Source of the DNA: Melastoma dodecandrum
Taxonomy: Eukaryota > Streptophyta > Magnoliopsida > Myrtales > Melastomataceae
Direction: 5' to 3'
Length of the DNA: 64,000 nt
Assembly (NCBI GenBank): GCA_029817715.1
Contig: JARUPY010000252.1
Location: 2,790,001-2,854,000 of the forward strand
The number at the start of each line of letters is the position of its first letter. Positions within the stretch are counted from its first letter, which is position 1. This document shows, piece by piece, positions 12,149 to 22,060 of this stretch. A model generated the notes under the pieces. The model had not been told where the DNA came from, ran no database searches, and saw only the letters and a list, made by a program, of their open reading frames with translations. A program made the translations under genes and the position numbers.

Positions 12149-12637
12149 ATGGAAGGTTCGGCTGCAGCAGGTCCTGTTGCTGACAGGCTAGTGAAGCTTG
12201 GATTCTCGAGGCTCTAGGGGAACATGGCTCGGATTAACCTGGAGCTTGGTTTCAAAGCTGAGGCTTCTGTAGTTGAAGCTGGAAGAACGAGTCGGCCTCC
12301 TGTCGTCAGAGACTTCAATCATGGAGCATATGCTTGGTATGAGTCCGCTTCCTCCCCTCCGCTTCCTTTTCGGATGCAAAAGCAACCCCAGAGCAGAACC
12401 CTGATGAATCATTCCATCGGAATCCGTTTCCACGGTTCTAGTCCGAGTCTCCCGCAAACCACCTCCGCAGCTCGGTTGAATCCCACCAAAATGCTTGATC
12501 TCCTGCATTATAAGGGATCCTATGGTACCCTTAGTTCCGATTTCGACAGGGGACTCCTGCTTATCCGGGAACCCGGTATCCATACACAGGCGAAAATGGA
12601 ACAGAAAATGGATCTTTCCAGTTTCGACTATTCCTGA
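12149..12637 (+). other. Unrecognised open frame, interrupted by one TAG
   Basis: One frame is open from ATG 12149 to 12637 apart from a TAG at 12215-12217. A second ATG at 12224 starts an uninterrupted run of 137 codons (MARINLELGFKAEASVV to KMDLSSFDYS). Codon composition looks plausibly coding, and the opposite strand is also open for 163 codons at 12188-12679. I recognise no domain. It may be a small orphan gene, a decayed exon or chance, so it is not called as a CDS. Confidence 0.3.
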
Positions 12638-12971
12638 ACTCTCAACCTTATCTTCACTGTCTTGAAATGAGTTGTACAAGATTTTATTATTTTCCGGGGC
12701 TGTTCCTATCCTTGCTTTGTGGATTTTGATGGGGAAAGAACCACTTTTAAAATATTCATGTGCTTGGCGTTTATAGCCATTGAACTTCTTTCTCTGTCAC
12801 TAGTCCCGTGATGCTGTTTCACACAGCTTATCTTGTCGTGCAGTACAGAAAGTTCAGAGATCTCGCACCCAGAATCGAAAATGTAACAAGGTACTGGGAA
12901 TTCGATCTGATAATGTAATTCCCACATTGAAACCGAAGGCTTCGTCCATGCATCTCTCAGTCCGTCCCTGT
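12638..12971. other. Intergenic, nothing recognised
   Basis: Short open frames occur on the minus strand (12706-12927) but without family features. It is probably spacer upstream of the lipocalin-exon remnant. Confidence 0.35.
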
Positions 12972-13035
12972 TACTTCAGTGCATCAAATCCACTCGTGAA
13001 CTGATTGGATGCCTGTTGCAGTCCAGACATAGGGT
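12972..13035 (-). pseudogene. Remnant resembling the last exon of the plastid lipocalin gene
   Basis: On the minus strand the stretch reads MSGLQQASNQFTSGFDALK followed by TAA. The intact lipocalin gene 300 bases away reads MSGMQQALTNQF and, further on, NPFTSVFDTLKKL. The bases match well on both sides of what would be an internal deletion of about 13 codons. No other lipocalin segments are clear around it. It is most simply a partial tandem duplicate of the final exon that has decayed; the match is short, so chance is not excluded. Confidence 0.45.
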
Positions 13036-13317
13036 ATTCCACATGCCTCTTCCCCTGATGAGCATAATGGTTCAAGATCTGCTGTCCAGTCCCGTGCGTC
13101 ACTCTTGCAGATGCAGACCTCATCCTTATAATGCCTGGACAGTATCTTGATCGGCGAAATCCCCAGCAGAGTCTGCATTTGGGGATGTCTTCGGCTAGAT
13201 TATAGAGATACTACATCTCAAACAATATGTACTCAGAACAAACTTAACCCGCCAAGTTTGTGATTTGCACAGGAGAAAACCATGGAGGCAATCTGGTTTC
13301 ATTACCAGGGGATTTGA

Positions 13318-14854
13318 TCATTTGAAATAGAGCTCAAGGAGCTTCTTCAATGTATCAAATACACTTGTAAATGGATTGAATTCTACTGCAGCCTTTAGCT
13401 CTAACTCCGGGAACTGGTTTGTCAGTGCCTGTTGCATTCCGGACATTGACATCATTGCCGCCAGTCGGCTATTGGACATGACTTCGCAGTCCTGTGGTGT
13501 CTCCTTGATCTTGCTTGGATCATATCCAAACCTCGCCAGATACGATTTGTACTTCTCTATAAATGCGGGTCCAGGGTTAGGAGTCCTGGAGTAAATCTGT
13601 GAACATCGAAACTCTATGTTTAGCACGAAGCCAGATTACAAACATCGCCACCTGCTGCCAGTCATAATCGTTGTACCTGGACAAAGCTTCTATCTTTTGA
13701 TCCAGAAACAAGAGCAAAGTTATCGTAGTCGGTGGCAATAACATCGTAGGGCTCCTTAGGAATGAACGGCAAGGTTGGAAACCGAAGGTAGCATTTCTCT
13801 TTGATCATTTCCTTCTTCTCGAGTTCAGTCTCCTCTTTCTCCAGCTCTTCCCCGGGAAGACATTGGACCTTCCCTCTGATACCGGTGATATATCCGTCAG
13901 GCCCCCCATGGACGCAGAAGGTATCGACCTGGATAGACGGTGCTTCCATGTCGAAAGAGTACACGCCCTGCCATGCACTACACATTAGAATGACATGCCA
14001 TCGACCAACATGATGATTAGTTTACTTCTGTCATCATCACTCTACTGTTGATCAGATCACAATCTGCCGAGGACAACACAGAAATTCAACAATTGAATAA
14101 ACTGAACTAACATTAGACCTGAGTGCAATGACAGTCTTCTTGGCCCTGACCAGCAAAACCCCGCTTAAGAGAAGCAACTTCAAACCAACGCCCAGCGTAA
14201 CGGGCCGGATCGAAGTTCTCAGCTGTCATCCCTCTCATCATCATAAACCTGGGACCACCTTCCCCAGAAACCTTTTCAAACGGAGAAGTATTCTCCGCAG
14301 CCGCTGCGCCCGCCAGCTGGCATATGTTATTGAGATGGGGCAGATCATCTGCGGTAGCCTGTCCATAAAAGTAAGGAAGGTCAAATGAGAATGTCATAGT
14401 CTCAATGTCATTGCACTGAACTCGGGAAAAAACTACAACAACCATCAGGAAATTACGGCAATCACCGACAATAGACCGGGATTCCATAGGCCATGACAAT
14501 ACTACCTGTAGGTTAGGGAAAAGTAGTATTAGTGAAGCGGCAACCCCTGCGACAGCCCTTCGATTGCTATGATCACTCCGAGAGGAATCTGCGGCCGAGG
14601 AGCATCTAATGCGCCCCTTACCCAGCAACAACCTGCAAGGGGCGGAAAGTAAAGCAACCCAACCATCCCAATATCAATCGAAAATGGAAGGGTTCCGAAA
14701 ACCCAGATAGAGAAACAAGGAACTAGGAGGAAAGACCGCCGCTTTCCACAAAGAAGCAGAAGAATCGAAGGCAACAGCTGTGGGGGGTTTACCTGGGAAA
14801 TGGCGGGAGAGGAGATGGCCGAGGGAGAAACCCACAAGTATGAGGACTCGCCAT
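13318..14854 (-). CDS. LCNP: Plastid lipocalin (LCNP/CHL)
   Basis: Thylakoid-lumen lipocalin that protects thylakoid lipids under light, cold and drought stress and is needed for sustained photoprotective quenching (known for Arabidopsis At3g47860). Five exons on the minus strand: 14854-14793, 14632-14506, 14358-14119, 13967-13677 and 13596-13318, giving 332 residues. The start MASPHTCGFLPRPSP opens a Ser/Arg-rich plastid transit peptide followed by a hydrophobic stretch (AVAGVAASLILLF) that fits thylakoid transfer. The lipocalin fold follows, with the GxW signature in ARYAGRWFEVASLKRG, paired cysteines in GQEDCHC and VDTFCVHG, and the conserved end FTSVFDTLKKLLELYFK. All junctions keep frame. 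It shares a 320-base spacer with AP5Z1 on the other strand. Confidence 0.95.
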
Positions 14855-15174
14855 TTCCCGACAAGAGGAGTCGGGGGCGAGAGGAGACGAAAGAGTTGAG
14901 TTTCGGTTCCCGAATCCGTTGATAAGCCGCGTCTCGGGGGTTAATTTCCCTCTAAAAATATCTGGCCTGTGACCCGTAACGATGTCGTACGAACTACACT
15001 TTGTAATTGCCAGAAAATTACTCCTAGGTCGTCCTTACCTTGTCCCCGCCCTCCCTCCTTCCTACTCCCCTCTCCTGCCCGCGGCCTTTTCCTCCTCCTC
15101 GTCGTCTTCTTGCTTGCCAGAAACTGATCGAGCATTGCCTTCCGAGGGGAATATCCCGGGGGCAATAGTTCCCG
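14855..15174. promoter_or_regulatory. Bidirectional promoter, LCNP (minus) and AP5Z1 (plus), with an evening element
   Basis: Only 320 bases separate the two divergent start codons, and this must hold both 5'UTRs and both promoters. An exact evening element AAAATATCT lies at 14955-14963, the known binding site of CCA1/LHY/RVE circadian MYB factors. A pyrimidine-rich tract follows at about 15040-15110. I infer circadian control of LCNP, whose stress role would suit this; the sequence cannot say which gene responds. Confidence 0.55.
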
Positions 15175-18100
15175 ATGGGGGATTGGGACGTCCACCTGAG
15201 GAGCCTGTCCAACAGCGCCAGGGATTCGAGCTTCTCCAACGATCCCGCTTCCGATCCTTCCCTACTCCATTCCGTACGATCCCCGACCGTCTCCTTTCGT
15301 TCTTACTGTTTCTTCTTCTCGTGTCCTCGAATTGCTTCTTGCCGTTGTTGATAGTCTCTTCTGGGTGTTTTCTTTCCAGGTGAAGAGGCTTAACGAGCTC
15401 TGTCGGAGGGAGAAGTCGGAGGATTTGGTGGCTAGGGTTTACCCCCAATTCAACAAGCTTTTCCAGAGGGCTGTCACTTCCTTATCCCAGTCCAACACCC
15501 CTTACGGCCTTCTCCTTCTGGTTAGTTTGCAATCCCCCCCCCCCTCTGGCTCTGATTCTCTTGCCCTGTTATGTAAATTCCTATAGCCGATAGTTTATGG
15601 CGGATGCACAGAGACAGATCTCTCGTATTTAGCAATCGAATTATTTTGTCATTCTCGCCATTCTTTTCTTCTGAGTGGCTTCTTCTGAATGCTTTTGTTT
15701 AGCCTAATCTTTATGCTGTTCCTGCAGGAAATCCTTCAATTCTTCCTCGATTTCGGAGATGTTGTTCTTCACGACGCTGATGCCAGTTTACGGACATTCT
15801 TCCGCTCGTGCCTGAGCAGGTAGTCCGATCACTGACTTTTCCATTTCCTGTTGGTCCTCACTTCAGACTGATATGAGATAAGCATTAACTTTGTTTCATG
15901 CAAATGTCGAACTATTTGTTTTATGAACCACCACGGCTGTTTGTTTGTTAAAAAGCTTAGCCTTTTGGTCGAGAACTTCGGTATATGCAGCGAGGTATGA
16001 TTTTCCTTTTACCTGTTGTTCTGACTTATTTTGGAAATGAAATCCTGTGTTATTTCTTCCTATCAGAATGTGATTGAATGAACTACTGCATTATGGAAGT
16101 TTCCTGGTTTGTTAGATTTTTATCACTGCAAGAAATTTCTCCAATGGTCAAATGAACACTTGTCAAAGCGAATGTGACATTGGTATCTTGTTTGCATTTA
16201 ACCTTTTTCATTTAAACAATATCTCGTTTCCTGCGCAGAGAATTCGCTGATCCAGTTGTTGCTGAAGCCACCCTTGATTTTCTAGTTGCCCAAAAGAAGA
16301 AATTTCTTAGTCAATTTCCCACATTACTGCCACAGGTATGCTCATGTTTTGACATTTTAAGGAAAGAGAAGCCTCTACAAATATGTGTAACCTTCTTAGT
16401 TTGAAATTTTATGAGTTCACCATATTTTCATAGGCATTATTCCTTAGGTTATTATTGCCTGCCTCAAATTCATATGAACTCAGGGATAGATTTTGGATTC
16501 CCTGAGGAGTGTATAATGACTTGCATTCTGTCTGTTGGTAGAAAATGCTTTTGCATTTTCTCTCAGAAATCTCTAAGAATAATTACTGTGGTATTTGGCA
16601 GTTCTTTCCTCTGATGCTAAAGCTTATTGCCTGGAATGGAGAGAAGTAAGTTCACATGATCTATCTTTTGTTGGTCTGTCAGTGATGATGCTATTACTTA
16701 TGTTTCTACTAATGCTAGTTGGATAACTTCCTAGCTCAATCTACCATCATAACAAGGTGAAAGTTCATATGGATTACTTGTTTATATAAGAAAAAAAGTT
16801 CTTATAGTTTTTTAGTTCCAAACTTCTTGGTCCCATATTCCCCTGGTGACAACTGGGTCAAGAACTACCTGCTGAACATGGACATTGAGGGTTTCTGATA
16901 TGAACTTGCAGATTGGAGAAAAAGTTCCTCAATGTTTTTCCTGCCTTAATTTCAACGGGGTCCTTTCTTCCTCTCTTCCCATCTATAGTGGACCTACCAG
17001 GTGATTTTTCTTGTGTGAGTTCCCTTTCTGAGATTTTTTTTTATAGTCATTCAACGGATATTACAATAAATTTCCCTGCATAATTTTTCTATGACCTCAG
17101 TTTTGGTAGCTGCGCTTGAGAAGGTTGAAAAAGGCTCGGGATCTCTTGTTGGAAGCAGCATAGCAACAATTCAGAAGAGTACGGCTCCTGAGGTTACTTA
17201 ACGCAAAAACTGAAACGTTCAGGTTTTATAGCCTAGATCAAGTTCTCATGTTGTGTTTTACAGATGTTGCTGGCTCTCATGGATGAAGCGTACACCGGAT
17301 CAACCATTGGAGATGGTGGAGTTGACTTTGAATCTGAGGACAGTGCTGGTATTGATGTAGCTGATCCTCTTTTTCTTGAGCTTCTGAAGGATGAAAATGA
17401 TGGACTAGCGGTAAGTCTCAATGATCTGCTGCTGAAGTAATTAAATACATTGGAAGGTTCTCAATCATTCACATGTTTTTGAACCATTCATTTGTGACTG
17501 ATGTCTCTTAACATTCTATGTTTGTTGAGGACTTCTCTCTCGCTTTTGACATAGCGGGCCCCAGCGGGAGGCCCGCCCGACGGGCTAGGCTGAAGTCTCC
17601 TTCTAACAATATCTTACTATGTGAACTTAAAAAAGGCCAATTTGCTGAAAAGAAAGTGAGCGGAATGATGAATAGGTCACAGTCCACTGTTGTTATAAAT
17701 TAAATTATATTGCTTATAACCGGTGTTTCCTTTTACATTTTGGTGGATAGAACCCTTTGTGTCGGGCTATGATTGTTTTAGAAATTTATATTTGTAGGGT
17801 TGGGGGTATCTGTATTTTGCTCAAGCTTCTATCCCCTTCTGTACTTCTTTCCTTTTTGCTACCGTGTTATTAAAAGAGATTGTTATCCCAAAACAATTGT
17901 GTTCCTTTTAGTTTCAGGAACGGCAGTGGGCATCTCCCAGCATGGCTGCATTGGTTCAGAATGCCGTCAATAATCCTCATTCTAATCGACTCATGCAATC
18001 ATTCATCATTGGTCCTCGGCTTCTTGGTGTATATTTTTCCATAGCCGTCCGTGAAGTTAATGATTGTAAGTTTAAGGTTTATTTAAGGACATTCTCATCC

Positions 18101-20058
18101 TTGAATGTTCCATTAGCCAGATTCTTCCAGTAGGAAGATACTATCATTTCCAGAGTTCAGTAAACGACTAAAATTTGTTTCACCCTTTGCAGCTTTAATC
18201 TGTTCATTAATACCTCTACTTATGTCTAGGATATCCTCAACTTTTCCTGACAATGGATACTCATATGAGGTATCAGTTTGTTTTATTTTGTTCTTATTTG
18301 ATTTAAATTTCACTACTCCTGCCTGACTGCTAGGTGCAGTGATTTTAGAGGGCAAAATTGAATCTTGTCGAACAAATGCTGAACCCATACTCATTTTGAA
18401 TAATCATAGGAATGGATATTTTTGCTAGCCTCGTCAAATAGGAGATATCGTGTCTTTTTGAGGCCACTCTTTTCAAGTGACACAGATTATGCGATTGTAA
18501 CAAAGTAACACAGTTTCTCCTTGCAGATTCAGAAGAGACTCTTGGAATTCATGCTCTCTGCCTTTCAACGTTCTCCAAATTTCATTGCAATTTTGAAGGT
18601 TATCTGCACTTGCCACAATGTCTTCCATTTTTCTTTTCACAGTAGAGTGCACATACAGACAAATCATCAATATGCGGCATCTCAGAGTAGTTAGCAATAC
18701 TTTTGCAGCATGACCCTTCAATGGAGAATCATTTCCCATACATCGACTAGTTGTATACTTCTTGTCCTTTTATTTACCCCATGACTGTTAAATTTTAACA
18801 CCAAGCCTCGGACTTTTGTCAGAATGAAAAAAATACACAATTTGTTGTCTTTCTATCTGGAAAACGCCAGTACGCTTTTGATGAACACTCATATTTACTG
18901 CAGAAACCCATCATGGATCGACTTGGGGAAGCATACGACAGTACAGCGAAGGTAACTTGTTCGGGTCATCTCAAATATTTGTTAATACAATAATCTAAGG
19001 AAATTATGATTGAAGTTACAGTCCCCTCTTCCAGACCGAGTTAGCTCTACAGTTATGTTGGGCTATTGGAGAGCATGGTGGTGGTGGTAATGCTCACAAA
19101 GAGGTGGCATGTGAGCTTTTTGAGAGCTTAGAACTCCTCTTGTATGAGAATCTAGCTTTCAGGTAGCCTCAAACTTGTGTTTTTATCATTCTCTAGCTAG
19201 AAGCATCATTATTGTTATTATAGGATAAAGCCAGAAAAGTCGTCTGTCATGTTTCAACCATTACAGGCTTGATTTTGCGTGAATATGTCGTCAATTGTAT
19301 CTACCGATATATCTGGTTTCCTCCGCTAACTTTGTTATCGGGCTTGGTGAAGTCGCCTTGGTATAAGGCAGGACTCAGATGTTAAATCTAGCGGGGAAAC
19401 ACATAGGAGGTCATTGCAATCAAGACTCCTGTGTTTTGTTATAACTTCCATAGCCAAGCTTGCCACTCGGCATCAGGATCTGCTACCCAGGGCTCGTGTA
19501 GCTCTTGGCAAGGTCTGTTTGACACTGCCTATTAGCTGTTATACATCAACTTTTCTAACTTTTTGGCAGTTGTTTAGTAGTAACTGCCAAAATGGCATTG
19601 TCACCCTTTCCTTTGTTGACTGAATGACGAATTTTCACCAGGTAGCAAGATCAAGAATCTCAGATGCCTGCGTAAGGAAGCGCGCGTGTGATTACTTGGG
19701 TCTAACTAGCGAGCCTGCTATTTCATTATCAGTTCTGGGTCCTTCACAGCCTTCGGACGATCTGATTCAGAATCCTGGTGTTGTGAGGTGGAGCGAAGAT
19801 GGGAACGGACCCACCGGTTACATTCCCTTTTACATTTTGGGCGAAATGCAAGGTTTACCTTCGCTCTTTGCATCTCTCCTCTCATCTTCTTAAACAAATG
19901 GACTTGTTCATCTTCATTTAAATGAATGTTATTACAATGTTACAAGCCTTTCTTTAGACATGACACTATCTATAACCAGATCTGAAGTTCTGTGATCACT
20001 GATTGCAGGTCCTCCTTTCCATGATTGTTCGTTTTCCGACCTCCTTCCAGATAGATAA
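15175..20058 (+). CDS. AP5Z1: AP-5 complex subunit zeta-1
   Basis: Large helical-repeat subunit of the AP-5 adaptor complex, which acts with SPG11/SPG15 in late endosome to Golgi retrieval. Sixteen exons: 15175-15273, 15380-15520, 15728-15819, 16239-16335, 16602-16645, 16912-17000, 17101-17192, 17264-17410, 17918-18065, 18193-18269, 18527-18598, 18904-18951, 19035-19162, 19368-19512, 19642-19852 and 20009-20058. They give 559 residues in an unbroken frame. Conserved stretches are the start MGDWDVHLRSLSNSARD, VKRLNELCRREKSEDLVARV, the helical repeats, LALQLCWAIGEHGGGGN and the end GPPFHDCSFSDLL. The acceptor at 19367 is chosen on frame alone and is the weakest junction. Many short exons are typical of plant adaptor genes. 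Expression is presumably constitutive. Confidence 0.9.
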
Positions 20059-20434
20059 AGCAACAGTACCCAACACGATTTATATGATCATGTGCGGGGA
20101 GGCTCTTGTTCTCCGTCTCAAAGCCTCTCGCCTAGAAAGTATCATCTGGCACTAGTTCTGGGTTTTATCCTGCTTGAATTACTTGCTCCTTGCTTAGCTT
20201 ATTTGTCTATTGTTAATGATGATTACAATAACCCACAAGACTTTGGAGTACTTGGACGCTTAGCCTATGTGCAAGTGACCACTTTCCTGCTGCCAGCCCT
20301 CTCTTTGGCTGCCAAGCCACACTCGTTCCGTTGAACGGTTTCTGACATCATGTGGAGATTAAACTCTAACTCGTCAATTCTAGGAGTGGGCTTTCATTGA
20401 GTTTGTCCTTCGTGGTTGGATAGCATTGAAATTT

Positions 20435-21397
20435 TCAGGAGAGGATGGCGAATCCAGATGGGAGAATCAGGACATCATCTGGGTTGTTGCCGTGCGGGAT
20501 GTCGCCCATGCTAATGGGTTGGATGCCTGCACTCATGAGGTAAGATTCCGTTGCCGTGTAAAATCTGTTCTCTATGAAATATGGAGATTTGCCAGCCTGC
20601 AAATTTTCATGACTCAACACCACCAAATTCAAATCTCTTCTCTGAACAACATGGAAAATAGTTAAGGAATATGCGCCATGCAGAAACTTACGTTCTTCGA
20701 CCTAATGAAGGAGACCTTGTTTCGGCCATCTCCAGCTGTGTGCATGGCCACAATTTCTTCCTTATCCAATTCTTTAGAAAGAGGATCCCACTACAAACAA
20801 GGGTAAGCATCATTCATCGTATTGCAGGCCAAACGGTCTTATAAATGGACATATTAGGTTGATACAAAATATGCACCTTGTGTCCCCGGGTTGCGCCTCT
20901 AAGGAATTTGAACACGTTCAAATAGGAGAATGGGGGGAATACAGAGGTCGAGAATGCCAAAGAACCGGCCTCGACATTTCCCTGGATGTGGTTGCTGCAC
21001 CTGTTCATCATTAGCTTTGAAGGATTGTCTCCACATAGCCGAACCGGCCCCCAGGAGTTTGTTGTTGAACTGTTTACTTCTCCGAAGAAAGCCCTCATCA
21101 TTCTTTCGCCAAGCCTCATTACGCCCTTCCTCTGAAACTCGCATAAATCACCATCTGCATAATGCCAGCTAACAAACTCGTGTTCGTGCCTATGAGCCTT
21201 TTCAGATAGATGTTTGGTTATACACCTCTTTTGAAATGTGAACGATTGAGGTTTGTTGTGATGGAAAGTGAATTCGAGAATTCTGGTAAGAGCCTGCATC
21301 CACCTCTTTGCACAGAACGCATGACCAGACGCTGCAATTGGGGCATACAGATAATGAGGGATGCTGCTGAAATGGTACTACGGGTTATGCATTAACA
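20435..21397 (-). pseudogene. Decayed HD-ZIP class IV (GL2/PDF2/HDG) gene fragment: START and C-terminal part
   Basis: The minus strand carries pieces of a homeodomain-leucine zipper IV factor, a family that specifies epidermal cell fate. In order: SGHAFCAKRWMQAL (family: SGxAFGAxRWxATL), RKGVMRLGERMMRAFF, a START-adjacent block ending PFSYLNVFKFLRG, then after an intron-like gap WDPLSKELDKEEIVAMH (20790-20695), and PDDVLILPSGFAILS. The last piece stops with TGA at 20435, where the family runs on for about 100 residues. Homeobox, zipper and most of START are absent upstream, where tRNA-Gly and unrelated DNA follow. Some splice borders survive, so the decay looks fairly young. It starts about 380 bases beyond the AP5Z1 stop, convergent with it. 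Confidence 0.75.
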
Positions 21398-21799
21398 TCC
21401 TTCACAACAGAAATACTACTACTTGATGATCGAACCTTGGGTGCTCGTCCGGGAGTAGACTCTATGGCCTCATTTGACATGTATACACCTCATTGGAGAA
21501 TATATAAAAAATCCATGATCACTCGACTGCGAATGCCCAGCATTCTGTAGTGCCTCACAAGGCAACTCGACCACGAATGAACCATATTAGTCAGGAAATG
21601 AAATTCAATTGTCTTCTGCAGAAATGCGTATCCAGTTTTGATCATGATCAATGTAACTAATATAGTAAGTAACGTCAAACACGTCATCTTGCGAGCAAGG
21701 TTGTTGAATAATTACAAAGACATGCTGAGTAAGTAGCTTATGCCCATGCAGGAAATGGTGCAAAAACAACAGAGATGAGAGGGGGGGAGAAGAAAAAGG
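21398..21799. other. Flank of the HD-ZIP IV remnant
   Basis: Upstream of the remnant on the minus strand, no further START or homeobox sequence can be recognised. A 65-codon minus frame at 21490-21687 has no family features. A purine-rich tract with a G7 run lies just before the tRNA terminator. Confidence 0.35.
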
Positions 21800-21870
21800 T
21801 GCGCATCCGGGGAATCGAACCCCGGTCAGTACCGTGGGAGGGTACTATGATACCACTACACTAGATGCGC
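21800..21870 (-). tRNA. tRNA-Gly (CCC)
   Basis: 71 bases on the minus strand fold as a full cloverleaf. Acceptor arms GCGCATC and GATGCGC pair perfectly with discriminator A. The anticodon arm is GTACC, CTCCCAC, GGTAC with anticodon CCC. The T arm is CCGGG, GTTCGATT, CCCGG. There is no intron. A T5 run directly downstream (rc of 21793-21797) is the Pol III terminator, and CAA lies close upstream, as is usual in plant tRNA genes. Confidence 0.95.
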
Positions 21871-22060
21871 CTGTTGATCGTCAAAGATAAATGTTCATTT
21901 AAATATTAAAGGAAAGTCATGAGAAAATCACCACACTAACTTAACGAAGGAAAAGGTAGAAGGGAAGAAGGCCAAATGAGTTGAATAAAATAGTTAGGAA
22001 TCTTGGGCTCTGGCTGTTTAGGAGGTGGGGTTCCGATTCGAACCCGTTTCGGTCGTGGCC
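21871..22060 (+). promoter_or_regulatory. PDIL5-4 promoter/leader next to tRNA-Gly
   Basis: Less than 200 bases separate the 5' end of the tRNA gene from the PDIL5-4 start codon on the opposite strand. No clear TATA box is seen, and the second half is probably 5'UTR. Confidence 0.35.

Noticed and set aside
20092..20665. Extra plus-strand AP5Z1 exons (KFSGEDGESRWENQD)
   Set aside because: AP5Z1 already ends with the family C-terminus at 20058, and this stretch is antisense to the HD-ZIP IV remnant.
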